A stretch of DNA of 64,000 bases, taken from the NCBI RefSeq assembly GCF_950295315.1, contig NC_080165.1, positions 9,911,723 through 9,975,722 on the forward strand, read 5' to 3'. This DNA comes from Erinaceus europaeus (Eukaryota; Chordata; Mammalia; Eulipotyphla; Erinaceidae). The translations under genes and the position numbers were made by a program. The notes beneath the pieces were generated by a model. That model was not told the origin of the DNA. It made no database searches and saw nothing but the letters and a program-made list of their open reading frames with translations. Below, one piece after another: positions 47,526 through 57,669 of the stretch; position 1 is the stretch's first letter; each line of letters begins with the position of its first letter.

Positions 47526-48292
47526 TATTAAATCACTAATAAAAATTATATATATATATATATATGATCACATAAAGTTAAAGTTTTCTGGTGAATATAA
47601 ACAGATAAACAGAATTCTGTAATACTATAATAAAGGAAAGAAAACCAATTTTATTTCTAATAGGAAAGCTCAAAACTAAAGGCCCCAAAATAACTATGGA
47701 ATGTTACAAATTATATAACAATGATATATAAAATAAAGAAATGAATATACAATATAATCAATTGTAAATCATGACAACAAAAAACAGCTGAGATTATAGA
47801 AATAGTCCAGAAATCTTAAGAAAGAACAAAGCTGGCAACAACATACACTTTGCTTCAAATAGTATTACCAAGCCATAGTAACTGGACAATTATTCTGCTG
47901 CTGTAATAATATATCCCATAACATAGCTCAAAAATAACCAAAGAATGAGAACGGAAGCTGCATGGAGGGCAGGGAGTTACAATTACTTTACCATAACAGG
48001 TTATAGACCAATTTCCACCCAATCTGACCACCCCTGTGCTGCAGCACTCAGCCTTTATGAGTTTCAAACTGGGCAAAACACAAGCTCATTGGTGACAGAG
48101 TCCCACAAGGTGCTGACAATAAAGGTGAGAGCAGGTTGGCCACAATCAGAGCCGGCCACTCGGGAGACTGGAATGCAGAAGTGGGGGTTCACCAGGACCC
48201 CATGGATGTTTTCATTCCACTGCCATAGAAAGAGACACATAGACCAATGGGACAGAAAGGTGAGCCTTGGAATCCATTCTACCCTCAAGTCA
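47526..48292. other. Unassigned sequence
   Basis: A (TA)n run lies at 47549-47566. The 149-codon frame at 47945-48394 crosses the L1 junction and has no recognisable domain. Confidence 0.4.
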
Positions 48293-48307
48293 AGATTATT
48301 CAATGGG

Positions 48308-48655
48308 AGAAGTGTTAGGGAGGTACTCACTGCAAACTCTAGTGTACTTCTGCTTTCATGTATATATTTTGCAGTAGTTTATAGATACGTGTGAACATAT
48401 GCTCTCTCTCACAGAAACTGGTGTATATCTAGGTTTTGGGACTTTGTTAGATCAGCGGGGAAGCAATTACAGAAGCCAGACCTTCTACCTTCTGCAACCC
48501 ACAATGACCCTGGGTCCATGCTCCCAGAGGGATGGAGAATGGGAAAGCTATCAGGGGAGGGGGTGGGATATGGAGATTGGGTGGTGGGAATTGTGTGGAG
48601 TTGTACCCCTCCTACCCTATGGTTTTGTTAATTAATCCTTTCTTAAATAAAAAAA
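48308..48655 (+). mobile_element. Short L1 insertion with 5' inversion
   Basis: 48308-48450 is L1 3' UTR reversed. 48451-48655 is the 3' terminal part forward with A-tail, with some consensus lost at the junction. Fifteen-base duplications (AGATTATTCAATGGG and AGAATATTCAATGGG) lie at 48293-48307 and 48656-48670. Confidence 0.85.
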
Positions 48656-48670
48656 AGAATATTCAATGGG

Positions 48671-49000
48671 TTAAATACATTATCTTCTACTAATGTGTCA
48701 GGATAGTTAGTATTGACATGTAAAAGACTATAATAAAAAAGAAAGAAAATTCCTTCTTGTTTGTTGACTCTGTATTCAGAACCTTTACTGAGTTTGTGCA
48801 GGGTTTAACCACATACACCATACCTATGGTATTCTTAAAATATTTGATTTTAGGGACTTGTCATCTTTGGGCAGAATTTGAGATCCGAGAAAGGATTTTA
48901 AATACATTTTCCACAGTGGTGGGGTGCAGAAGCGCCTATAATTGCTCAGGTTCAGCTCCCAGGTTAAAAATAGATTACATACATTTAAAATTATATTTTA
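48671..49000. other. Unassigned sequence
   Basis: No gene is seen. The last part (48940-48965) may be a SINE scrap. Confidence 0.35.
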
Positions 49001-49400
49001 TTTGTTATTAATCATTTGTTACAAGAAGATTACAATGTATAGTTCCACACCACATCCACCACCAAAGTTCCATAACTTTCCCACCTTTTAAAGAGAATCA
49101 CCATAGTTCACAAGTCTTACAAATAGTTTGCTTGCTTCTGTCTTCTTTGAACTTCTCCTTCTTATTCTCCTCCTCCTCCTCCTCCTCCTCCTCCTCCTCC
49201 TCCTCCTTCTTCTTCTTTTTACAAGTTCATGTAAATCAGATCTCTAGATTCTATGTATGAGGGAAACCATCTGGTAGTGGTCTTTCATCTCTTATTTCAT
49301 TAAGCATAATCACCTCCAGCTCCATCCATCTTGTCCCAAAGGACACGGTCTCATACTTTGATCACATACTTTTGATTGTTATCTCCATTATTTATGATAT
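49001..49400 (-). mobile_element. L1 3'-end fragment, antisense, with (TCC)n
   Basis: TTTCATTAAGCATAATCACCTCCAGCTCCATCCATC is the antisense of a typical mammalian L1 3' end. A (TCC)n run lies at about 49164-49206. Confidence 0.65.
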
Positions 49401-49424
49401 TTGTGTTTTTTATTTTTTTATTTT

Positions 49425-50027
49425 TGATTTAATAATGATTGACAAGTTGATGGTATAAGAGGGGTACAATTCCATACAATTCCCACCACCAGAGTCCCAT
49501 ATCCCATCCATTGAAAACTTCCTTATTCTTTATCCCTCTGGGAGTATGCAACAAAATTCTTTATGGGCTGTCCTAGGTGGAAGGCCTGGCTTCTGTAATT
49601 ACTTTTCTCCTGGACATGGGCGTTGACAGGTCAATCCATACCTCGAGTCTGTTTCTAACTTTCTCTAGTGGGGTAGGGCTCTGGGGAGGTGGGTTTCCAG
49701 AACATTGTTGAGGTTGTCTGTCCAGGGAAGTCAGGTTGGAATCATGATAGCATCTGTAACTTGGTGGCAGAGTAGTGGAGCTGAAGGGTTGAAATCCCAG
49801 GCCTGGTGTCTCTGGACACAGTCCTAAGTGAAATAAGATGAGGTGGCACAGGTTGCATTGATTTGGTTGAAATCAGCAGACATAGTAGCACAAAGTACGG
49901 GTCAACATGGGTATGAAGGAAAAAGAGCAAAGCCCCAGAGGTGCCAGGACTGGGAGAAATTCAGGTTTTATAGAGAATGAGGAAGGTTCCTTGCTGTCTT
50001 ATGGTTTATAAGGCAATAGATTATGAA

Positions 50028-50058
<31 letters not shown>

Positions 50059-50155
50059 ATAACCAAGTTATTTGGAACTTGATTTACTTTGAAAATCCCA
50101 TGGTCAGGATTTAATCTAGCATAGAAGATCTTACCATGATTTATGTCATTTAATG
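49425..50155 (-). mobile_element. L1 3' UTR copy, diverged
   Basis: Antisense match to the L1 3' UTR family with A-rich tail complement near 49410-49435. A (GAT)n run lies at 50026-50055. Confidence 0.65.
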
Positions 50156-50630
50156 CTACTGGATCCAAGCATTCAAGATCCTTCTATGCTAAGAAGCTAT
50201 ATGTTTTTGTTTTTTTTTGTAGAGTTAGGAGAAAGACTGCTCTGATGAGATTCAGCAGAATCTAAAATCTTGTGTGATGACAAAATGCAGAAAGATAATT
50301 ATAAGACTATTCTGGGTTATGAGACCACTGACATTGGCAGCTATGAGATAAGAAATAAACAGGATTTCCCACAGGCATATTGTCTGTTTCTCAGTCATCA
50401 TTTTGACAGGAGCTGTTCAAAACGTGGAAGGAACATTGTTAAAACATCTGGAAGTTGCTTTCAAAGGTTTCCAGCTGTGTTTGCAAATTGAAACTTCAGT
50501 TTGGTCGGATAATATAGACAGCTATGCTTCTAAGTAGCTTTTGTGATTTGTGAAATTATTTTAGCTGCAAAAATTGACTTTTCTTCTAGCCACTTAACCA
50601 AATCAGTTGCATTATATGAGAAAGTTTTTT
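50156..50630. other. Unassigned sequence
   Basis: No gene or clear repeat. Confidence 0.4.
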
Positions 50631-50640
50631 AGGAAGAAAG

Positions 50641-50918
50641 GGTTAAGTACACGTGGCGCAAAGTGCAAGGACTGGAGTAAGGATCCCGATTCGAGCCCCC
50701 AGCTCCCCACCTGCTGGGGGTGGGTCGCTTCATAGGCAGTGAAGCAGGTCTGCAGGTATCTATCTTTCTCTCCCCCTTTCTGTCTTCTCCTCCTCTCTCC
50801 ATTTCTCTCTGTCCTATCCAACAACGATGACATCAATAACAACAAAAATAATAACTACAGCAACAATGAAAAACAACAAGGGCAACAAAAGGGAAAATAA
50901 ATATTAAAAAAAATTAAT
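50641..50918 (+). mobile_element. Hedgehog tRNA-derived SINE, 5'-truncated, with target duplication
   Basis: Starts inside the tRNA-like head, otherwise complete. Duplications AGGAAGAAAGG lie at 50631-50641 and 50919-50929. Confidence 0.85.
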
Positions 50919-50929
50919 AGGAAGAAAGG

Positions 50930-51644
50930 ATACAGATTTATGCTTTTCTGAGAGCTGAAGGCAGTCAAGTAAAATATTGAGAAACAATGACTCAGAAATT
51001 ATATCCTACCTTGTGAAATTTATTTGCATTGACAATCATATTCTGAAGCATTTTTAGATGCTGACAGAGTAGTTTTCCTTTGATGATATAAGTTTATAAT
51101 AATCATCATTAAATTTTCTTCAGGAACATCTGGGCTGTTCACTCATGTGTTTGACTATTCCTAGAATATTCCAGATCATTATTTCTCAGTTTAATTTGTC
51201 AAACAGTGACTCCAGCTGGAGGGAGGTTAATAGGAAAAAAAATTGGACAGGATTAAAAGTACGGGATCAAGAAGATCATAAGCATAAATTTATGGAGTTT
51301 TATGTTGCTTTATGCCACAACACAGTTGAAAATCATTGTTCGACATCATAACTTTAGGTTTCATTGATGTTCTTTAGTGCCTCTAGTACAAGTGCTGTGA
51401 TTTTAAGTTTTATATATTCAAGACTCAGTGATGTGAAATTCTGCTAATGTACAAAATTATATTAATTGGTTAACGCCTTATTCATCTTGTGTGACTATTC
51501 TTTTTGGTCTTTATATGAAAAAATGTCATATGTTTCATTAGCTCACAAAGAAACATCTTAAACAATAATGCAATTACCATTCATGCAACTATTACCTACT
51601 AAATGCAGGGAAACAATAAACAGTATAAAGACTGCAATATGGTT
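50930..51644. other. Unassigned sequence flanking the provirus
   Basis: No gene or clear repeat. It abuts the 6-base target duplication ATGCCC at 51645-51650. Confidence 0.4.
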
Positions 51645-51650
51645 ATGCCC

Positions 51651-51960
51651 TGTCGCTGTCAGCCCACATCGACACAGACACCAGAGTCTTCTTCCTCAAT
51701 TCCCTTTATTTCCTTCTTATGGCCACCTTAAGTACCTTTCACTGTTACATAGTCAGCCAATGGGCATTAAGCAAGCATACAGCATTCATAGATCATGCAG
51801 CCTTCTACCAATCATAAAACAGTTCACGTGTACAGCATGCAGTCTGTTCAGTTGGATCGTCCAACTTCCGCAAAGTTGTTTACCACTTTACTGGTTTAGC
51901 CACCACATGGCCGGCGCCATCTTAGGGGCATGATGTGCAGTGTCATTATGGCTCCCGACA
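51651..51960 (-). repeat. 3' LTR
   Basis: 310 bp. On the minus strand it starts TGTCGGGAGCC and ends GCGACA, giving TG...CA ends and the 4-base TGTC/GACA inverted ends. An AATAAA signal lies at 51705-51710. No clear TATA box was found. Confidence 0.95.
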
Positions 51961-51972
51961 GCTCCCCCATTT
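51961..51972 (-). other. Polypurine tract
   Basis: AAATGGGGGAGC directly precedes the 3' LTR on the minus strand, the plus-strand DNA primer site for reverse transcription. Confidence 0.85.
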
Positions 51973-52197
51973 ATATATAATAAAATGAGCAGGGGACCAT
52001 GCCTGTCTTAGGTTGTCCCAGAGTGTTCATACCCTTACCCGTCTTCAGCAGCCGGGCAGCTTGGCACGCCGCCTGTCTTAGGTTGGTATAGGAACCCCAG
52101 GGAACTTACCCATCTTTGGCTATTGATCCAGCATGCTTAGCCAGATTTGAGGGGTCTCTCCACCTTGGATAGCCAACATGGCCTGGACCATAATTTG

Positions 52198-53661
52198 TCA
52201 TTCGACTCGAGCCTGTGCTCTGAGACGACACAGACAATAAAGGCCCAGGATGATGGCACCCACAAGCTCTGTCCCGAGGACCCCTACTCCAGCCCATTCT
52301 TTTAGGTGGGAGACTGCCGAGAGCACATAAGCGGCAAACTCTTTTGCCGTGGCAATCTGCATTTTGGTGGTATTAATGGAGAAAATTTGGCGTCTCATTG
52401 TCTTGGTCAGCGTGTCAAACTCAGTGGACCAGGTGCCATTGAGCATCAGGGATAATCACCTGGAGTGATTAGCTGCCAGACTGTTATTGACCCATGCCGT
52501 ACTGGTGACACACACTCTAGGCACGCTCCGCACACAATGAGCAGCCAGCATACCCTCTATTTGCTCAACTGACTCTTGGAGAAGGTCTACCCTTTGGTTC
52601 ACAATCATGATACCTGCTCTGAAGTGTTGAACAATAGCTAGATTGGTTTGTAAGGCCTCGGCTGTGGATGCGGTGAGATTATTTAGAGCTTCTGCAGTAG
52701 GTATGCTGGTAGTTAGGGAAATGCCTGCCGCCGCGGCAGCAGTGGCAGATACGGCAATGGCAGCAACAATTGCCGCTGTGATGCCAAAATCTCACCTGGG
52801 GCAGAGCAAAATCTCTAACTCTCCTTCCTCTATCTTAGTGGGTACAGGGAGATAAGTGGGTACCCTGGCCACTACAGCTGTGCCCATACCGTTCCAACAT
52901 TGTGTCAGGTTACATCTCCCTGACTTACAAGGCAGCCGAGTGGTATTAACCGAAGCATGAACAATGAACATGAATGGGGGCTGTACACATACAGGTGTAG
53001 GGGGGAAGTTCAATGTAGCATTGCATTCAGAAGGAGAAACATCAGTTTCAAACATCCCTCCGGGAGTATAAGAATAGGTGCAGTTTTTCCACGTAGCCCC
53101 CCACACAAAGGAGAAAGGGGAAATGTCCGAGCAACCCCCGCCCGAGGTGCAGAACAGCCACACTTGCCAAGGGTTGACTGGGGCACCCTGCATGGGGTTG
53201 CCAAAGGAGTAGTTATATCCTCCAAAAGAGCTGTTGCTAAAGGTCGGGGGAACCTGCAAGGTGGAGTTGCACACCCGACGAGGGCAGACCTGCGGGACAG
53301 TGGCAGAAGTCACTGTGACTGCCCAGGGGCGCCCAGAGCTATTGGAGAAATGTCCCAGGGTCTGATTCAAAAGCGTCACACAGGGTCCAACAGAGTCTGC
53401 CGAGACCCTGGGGGCTTGAAAGCAGACAGTCCCTTGGAGTAGCAAGTCCGTGGTATTGAAGCATCCTGTGGCCGGGTCGAAAGGCACTGTAGGAAGTCCC
53501 GTGGAGGCATGTGTGGACAGGAAGGCTGGCAGGATTTTGGACTCATTGGTCACTGGCAGGGGGAATGGCCACGCGCGGGCCAGACTCCACAGGGTTTGCA
53601 TTTGTGCCCTGGCCGTCGTCATCACCATCATCATGATCAGCAGGGCACGCGGGGGAGTCAT
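52198..53661 (-). pseudogene. env: Retroviral envelope gene, two in-frame stops
   Basis: Encodes an envelope glycoprotein precursor: surface (SU) subunit, then transmembrane (TM) subunit, which in the family mediate receptor binding and fusion. The whole gene stays in one frame, interrupted by TGA at 52792-52794 and at 52456-52458. The first ATG is followed by a hydrophobic signal peptide (LLIMMMVM). SU is short (~285 codons), with about eleven N-X-S/T sites and many cysteines. After the first stop comes an Ala/Ile-rich fusion-peptide-like stretch, a helical region, a CX7C pair (CVRSVPRVC) and a membrane segment near GTELVGAIILGLYCLC. CX7C without CX6CC fits betaretroviral (ERVK/MMTV-like) TM and not a type-D/gamma envelope. 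No dibasic cleavage site is visible at the SU/TM border. The 5' end overlaps pol by ~119 bp in another frame. Confidence 0.9.
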
Positions 53662-56166
53662 CTTTATGGGTCACAGCACAGGTCAGCCTTTCCGGGATCC
53701 ACACAGGCGTCTGCTGATTCTGTGGAAAAACACAGACAGAGCTTCGCACCCATCTAAGAACTGGGTCCAGGCTGGCCCAGTGGCTGGTTAAAGGATCTTT
53801 CCACATGACCATTTCTTTAAGGCCAGAGTTGGCAGTGGAGTGACGATCTGCTGCTGACTTCCCGTGCTCATCCAGGGATAGAAAATTAAGAGTAAAGAGA
53901 GCAATATGCAGCTTCTCTTTGGGGGAGCGAAATGTCTCCCCTATAACCCCCTTTTGTTTGTATAAGCAATTTTTTAAGGTGAGATGAGCATGTTCAATGA
54001 CTCCTTGTCCTCGAGGATTATAGGGGATGCCCGTGGTGAGCAATATCTCAAAGGCTTGCAGGAATTCATAAGAGGCTTTAGAAGTATAAGCATGTCCATT
54101 GTCAGTTTTATACTGTTTTGGGGTCCCCCAGGCAGCGAATGCCTGAAGGCAGTGAGCGAAAACATCAGAAACCTTTTCTCCTGCATGAGAAGAGGCAAAA
54201 ATAACACCAGAGAACAGGTCAATAGACACATGGATATATTGTAAGCGGCCGAAGGAGGGAAAGTGGGTAATATACACCTGCCACAGATGATTAGGTTGGA
54301 GGCCCTTAGGGTTGACACCCAAAGAGGGCTGGGGCAAAAAAGGGACACAATGGGTGCAGGATTTAACAATATGCCATGTGATTTGTCTGGTAATATTGAA
54401 TTTTCGGCAGAGGGTGTTGGCATTGACATGCCAGCGGCTGTGAAAGGAAGCTGCCCATTCCTGAGCGGGGCAAATGAGATCAAATTTGGTAGCACTATCC
54501 GCAAGGGCATTACCTTCTGCTATAGGGCCAGGAAGATTAGAATGAGCCCTAACGTGTCCCACAAAGAAGGGCTCTCTGCGGCGAGTGATGATCTCCTATA
54601 AGGCAAGCAAATCCCGATGGATAGGAGAGGTGACCGCAATGGTAGCAGCGGTCTCCAGCATGCGGACAGCATTGACAACATACTGGCTGTCATAGACAAG
54701 ATTAAATGGCTCAGGAAAAAGGCGGAAGGCCAGCAGGACTGCCGCAAGCTCTACCCTTTGGGGGGCGGAAGCGGGTATGACTACTGGATAAACCTGTCCT
54801 GCCGAGACTATGGCTCCCGTTCCATTCTTGGAGCCGTCAGTGAAAACAGTGCGGACGGCTGGCAGGGGCTGCAGTTTTGTGACTCTAGGGAAAATGATAG
54901 GGACTGAGTGGCAAAATTGGAGCCATGGGTGAGGTGGATAGTGGTTATCAAAGCGCAAGCTATGGAGGCATGCCAAGAGTGACCAGTCATCATTGAAGTG
55001 TACGAGGTGCATGATCTGTTCCTTAGTATAAGGGGTTACACAAAGTGTCGGTGCAGCGCCAAAGGCTGACAGGGCCGCACGAATGGCTTTATTAATAAGG
55101 GTAGCAACGGCCGTAGGGTAGTCAGTGATAATCTTATTGGGGGCAGAAGGCAGGTAGACCCAGGTTAAGGGTCCTCCCTGCCAAAGAACAGCCGAGGGAC
55201 AGCTCTTTTCAGGAAGGACCATAACAGCAAGAGGCTGGGAGGGATCACAGCAGCTGGCCCGTCCCTCTGATAGACGGCACTCCACCAGGGTCAAGGCTGG
55301 AGTCAGCCGCCTAGGTGAAGCCAGCTGTGGATCTCCTTTAAGGATATCAAAAAGTGGCTGTAATTCTTGAGTGGTAAGCTTTAAGTAAGGCTGGACCCAA
55401 TTTATGTTCCCCAAGAGTTGTTGAAAGTCATTGAGTGTATTTAAATTGTCAGTCCTAATGGTGAGCTTTAAGGGGTGCACAGACACTGTGTCAATCCTAT
55501 TGCCTAAGTATTCCACAGAGTCAGTCTTTTGGACCTTTTCGGGGGCGATATCAAGGCCCCAGGAAAGTAGCGCCCACGTCACATGGACCAGGGCCTTTTC
55601 TAGGTCATTAAGAGAGGCTGCACACAGAAGAATATCATCCATGTAGTGGGAAAATAAAACCAGAGGGAAAGCAGATCTACTAGAGCGAATTGCCCGATCA
55701 ACATAAAGTTGACAAAGGGTAGGACTATTCATCATGCCTTGAGGGAGGACCACCCATTCATATCACTGATCAGGTTGCATGTGGTTAAGGGCAGGTAAGG
55801 TAAAGGCGAACCTAGCACAATCATCAGGGTGAAGAGGAATGGAATAAAAACAATCTTTGATATCTAAAGCTACCACGGGCCAAGCTTTGGGTAAGGCGGT
55901 TAACAATGGCAGCCCCAGTTGCACTGGACCTAGAGGAGACATCTGAGCATTAATCTCTTGGAGGTCATGTAAGAGCCTCCATTTGCCTGATTTCTTTTTA
56001 ATGACAGATAGGGGTGTTCCACGGTGAAGTGGAGGGTCTAACGTGTCCTGCAAGCAGCTGATCTTTAACCAGGGCATGTGCTGCGTTCAGCTTCTCCTTT
56101 GTTAAGGGCCACTGAGCCACCCACTTAGGAGCACCAGAGATCCAGCGGATTCAGTGGCCCTGGGTG
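53543..56166 (-). pseudogene. pol: Retroviral pol: RT, RNase H and integrase, with stops
   Basis: Codes for the enzymes that copy and integrate the provirus. The main frame (56077 to 53543) is interrupted by TGA at 55763-55765, inside the RT fingers/palm, and TAG at 54596-54598, inside RNase H. The reading frame continues unchanged after both. RT shows [33 protein letters not shown] and the YMDD box (55634-55645). RNase H shows TDGS, an E in VELAA, and DSQY. Integrase follows with an HHCC zinc motif (...CTHC), VSIDLFSG, KTDNGHAY and a conserved E in GVIEHAH. The N-terminal part, WVAQWPLTKEKL at about 56110-56140, is in a different frame with a shift near 56010-56020. It also carries a stop upstream. 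Inactive as found. Confidence 0.92.
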
Positions 56167-56172
56167 AAAACC

Positions 56173-56634
56173 TGTTGTTTTCACCAGGCTATGTTGTTTT
56201 TGCCGGGCTGGCTTCACGGGCGGGTAACAGACGATCAGGGACTCATGGTTGAGCTGTAGGCAGTATCTCTTTATTCATGCAGGACGCAGCACAATCTAAG
56301 CCGAGCTAAGCTAAACTCAAGTACCGTAAAACTCACTATGCTGTCTTTATATATACTTGCCAAGTAGGGTGGAAACAAGATGTGACATAGAGAGGGTGGA
56401 GAGAAAAGTGACTGGTGAAAACCAGGGTATGACAAGGAGAGGATCAGGATGTGACAAGGAGAGAGGGTGGAGCAGGCGAGAATTCTATCACTGAACCACT
56501 AATGCCCTGGAGGGAGGGTGGTGCTTGTTAACAGCGGTTATGTAAATAGAATGAAGTGGTTGTGTAAATAGAATAGTGTTAAGCAGGGGGGATTTAAACC
56601 AAATGAAACAGAAGGGGTCTCATGCATACCAACA
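56173..56634 (-). mobile_element. Solo LTR of another ERV, nested at the pro/pol junction
   Basis: 462 bp with TGTTG...CAACA ends, flanked by perfect 6-base duplications AAAACC at 56167-56172 and 56635-56640. On the minus strand a TATA-like TATATATAAAG lies at 56345-56355 and AATAAA at 56270-56275. The sequence is unlike the host provirus LTR. Provirus coding sequence resumes on both sides. It is a solo LTR left by recombination of a different, later ERV, also class II judging from the 6-base duplication. Confidence 0.88.
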
Positions 56635-56640
56635 AAAACC

Positions 56641-57094
56641 CAGTCCGGACCTGCCGGAGCAGGGGTCTGGACACACCGGCGTTGTAGCTTCCTGTTCAGT
56701 AGTGCCCAAGCCTCCACCTTTGTATCCCATTTGGAGCATCATGTTCCAGGCCTGTTGGCTATAGTTGCCCTCATTGGTGAGGATCATATTCATTCCCATG
56801 AGAACATCTCTCCCCCAAAGTGAGACAGGCAGGTCACAAACATGGTTTGAAGGTGCCTTTATGTTTCTTCTTGTCTTCCCAGTGTAAATGGTCAGCACTT
56901 TGATCAGGGCTGCTAGTGACCCCTAGACCATGCAGCGTCTGCGCTGCCTTCACCAGGTGCCATTCTCGTGGCCAGTCACAGGCGCGAATGATACTCCTAT
57001 CTGCGCCAGCATCTAGGAGGCCTTGCAAGTCTTTGCCATTTATGGCCAGGGTAAGGATGGGGTGCTCTCCAAGCTGCATGGATAGAAAAGCCAT
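56641..57094 (-). pseudogene. pro: Retroviral aspartic protease with G-patch, frameshifted, DAG active site
   Basis: Protease that would cut Gag and Gag-Pol. The N-terminal half (57094-56834) has the active-site segment LLDAGADRSII at 57005-57013, where the family has D-T/S-G: the central residue is Ala. A frameshift between about 56834 and 56898 moves the C-terminal half, with LPVSLWGRDVL, into another frame. A Gly-rich G-patch (MGYKGGGLGTTEQ) follows, a C-terminal domain typical of betaretroviral proteases. The end lies at the solo LTR insertion. Both the frame break and the Ala in the catalytic triad argue against activity. Confidence 0.88.
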
Positions 57095-57669
57095 AGGGTC
57101 CCCGAAGAACTGAGGCCTTTCTCACCACGTACTAGTGGGTGAGAGGGGAAGTCTCCGTGGTTGCTGGGGAGTATTAACAATTGGGCTATTCTGTCACCGG
57201 GGACAATAACAGACACCCCTCTGGGGGAGGATACCAATATTTTCAGTTGTCCAAAAAAGTCGGAGTCAATAACTCCGGGATGCATGGACAAGCCCCGTAA
57301 TGTCGCAGAACTCCGCCCCAAAAGCAAGCCAACGGTGCTTTCAGGCAAGGGCCCCTTGAAATCTGCAGGGACGGCAAGGGCCCCCTGAAATCTGCAAGGG
57401 CCCCTTGAAATCTGCATCTCTGGGGTTAGTACCAAGCTGGTGGTGGCGCAGAGGTCCAATCCTGTGCTCCCTGTGGTGGCCCTCCTAGGGGGATCGTGGG
57501 CTCCCCCTAGTGAAGCAGCTGCTGCATCACTCCATGCATTTGCCCTGGGCGCCAGAGTGGGGGGCCGCTCGGGAGTTTTTTGTTGGGGCACCCTGACTTG
57601 CAGACAGCGGTCTGCCCGCCTTATCTCTAACTGACCTGCATTCATTGGCCCAGTGATTTCTTTTCCCAC
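57095..57669 (-). pseudogene. Retroviral dUTPase domain with internal tandem repeats
   Basis: Trimeric dUTPase domain encoded at the head of pro in beta- and IAP-type retroviruses; it hydrolyses dUTP to dUMP. Motifs in order: GSTGLDLCA (about codon 67), GLLLGRSS, a GVID segment, and PGDRIAQLLI. The frame is open, starts within the NC end of gag and continues to 57040, where the protease frame takes over. Between the first two motifs a 20-bp unit occurs three times (57346-57365, 57375-57394, 57395-57414). It is read in three different frames, which adds foreign residues just after motif 1. The C-terminal Gly-rich motif 5 is not clear. Possibly folded originally; doubtful now. Confidence 0.85.
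57346..57414. repeat. 20-bp unit, three copies within dUTPase
   Basis: CAAGGGCCCCTTGAAATCTG, then nine spacer bases, then two abutting copies, the middle one with one change. A local tandem duplication inside a viral gene. Confidence 0.92.

Noticed and set aside
47945..48394. 149-codon frame
   Set aside because: Crosses the target duplication and the inverted L1 arm at 48293-48450, so it cannot be an old gene.
53543..53661. Independent small gene at the pol/env overlap
   Set aside because: Both frames are explained by the pol end and the env signal peptide.
54263..54601. 112-codon plus-strand frame within the provirus
   Set aside because: Shadow of pol on the opposite strand; no own features.
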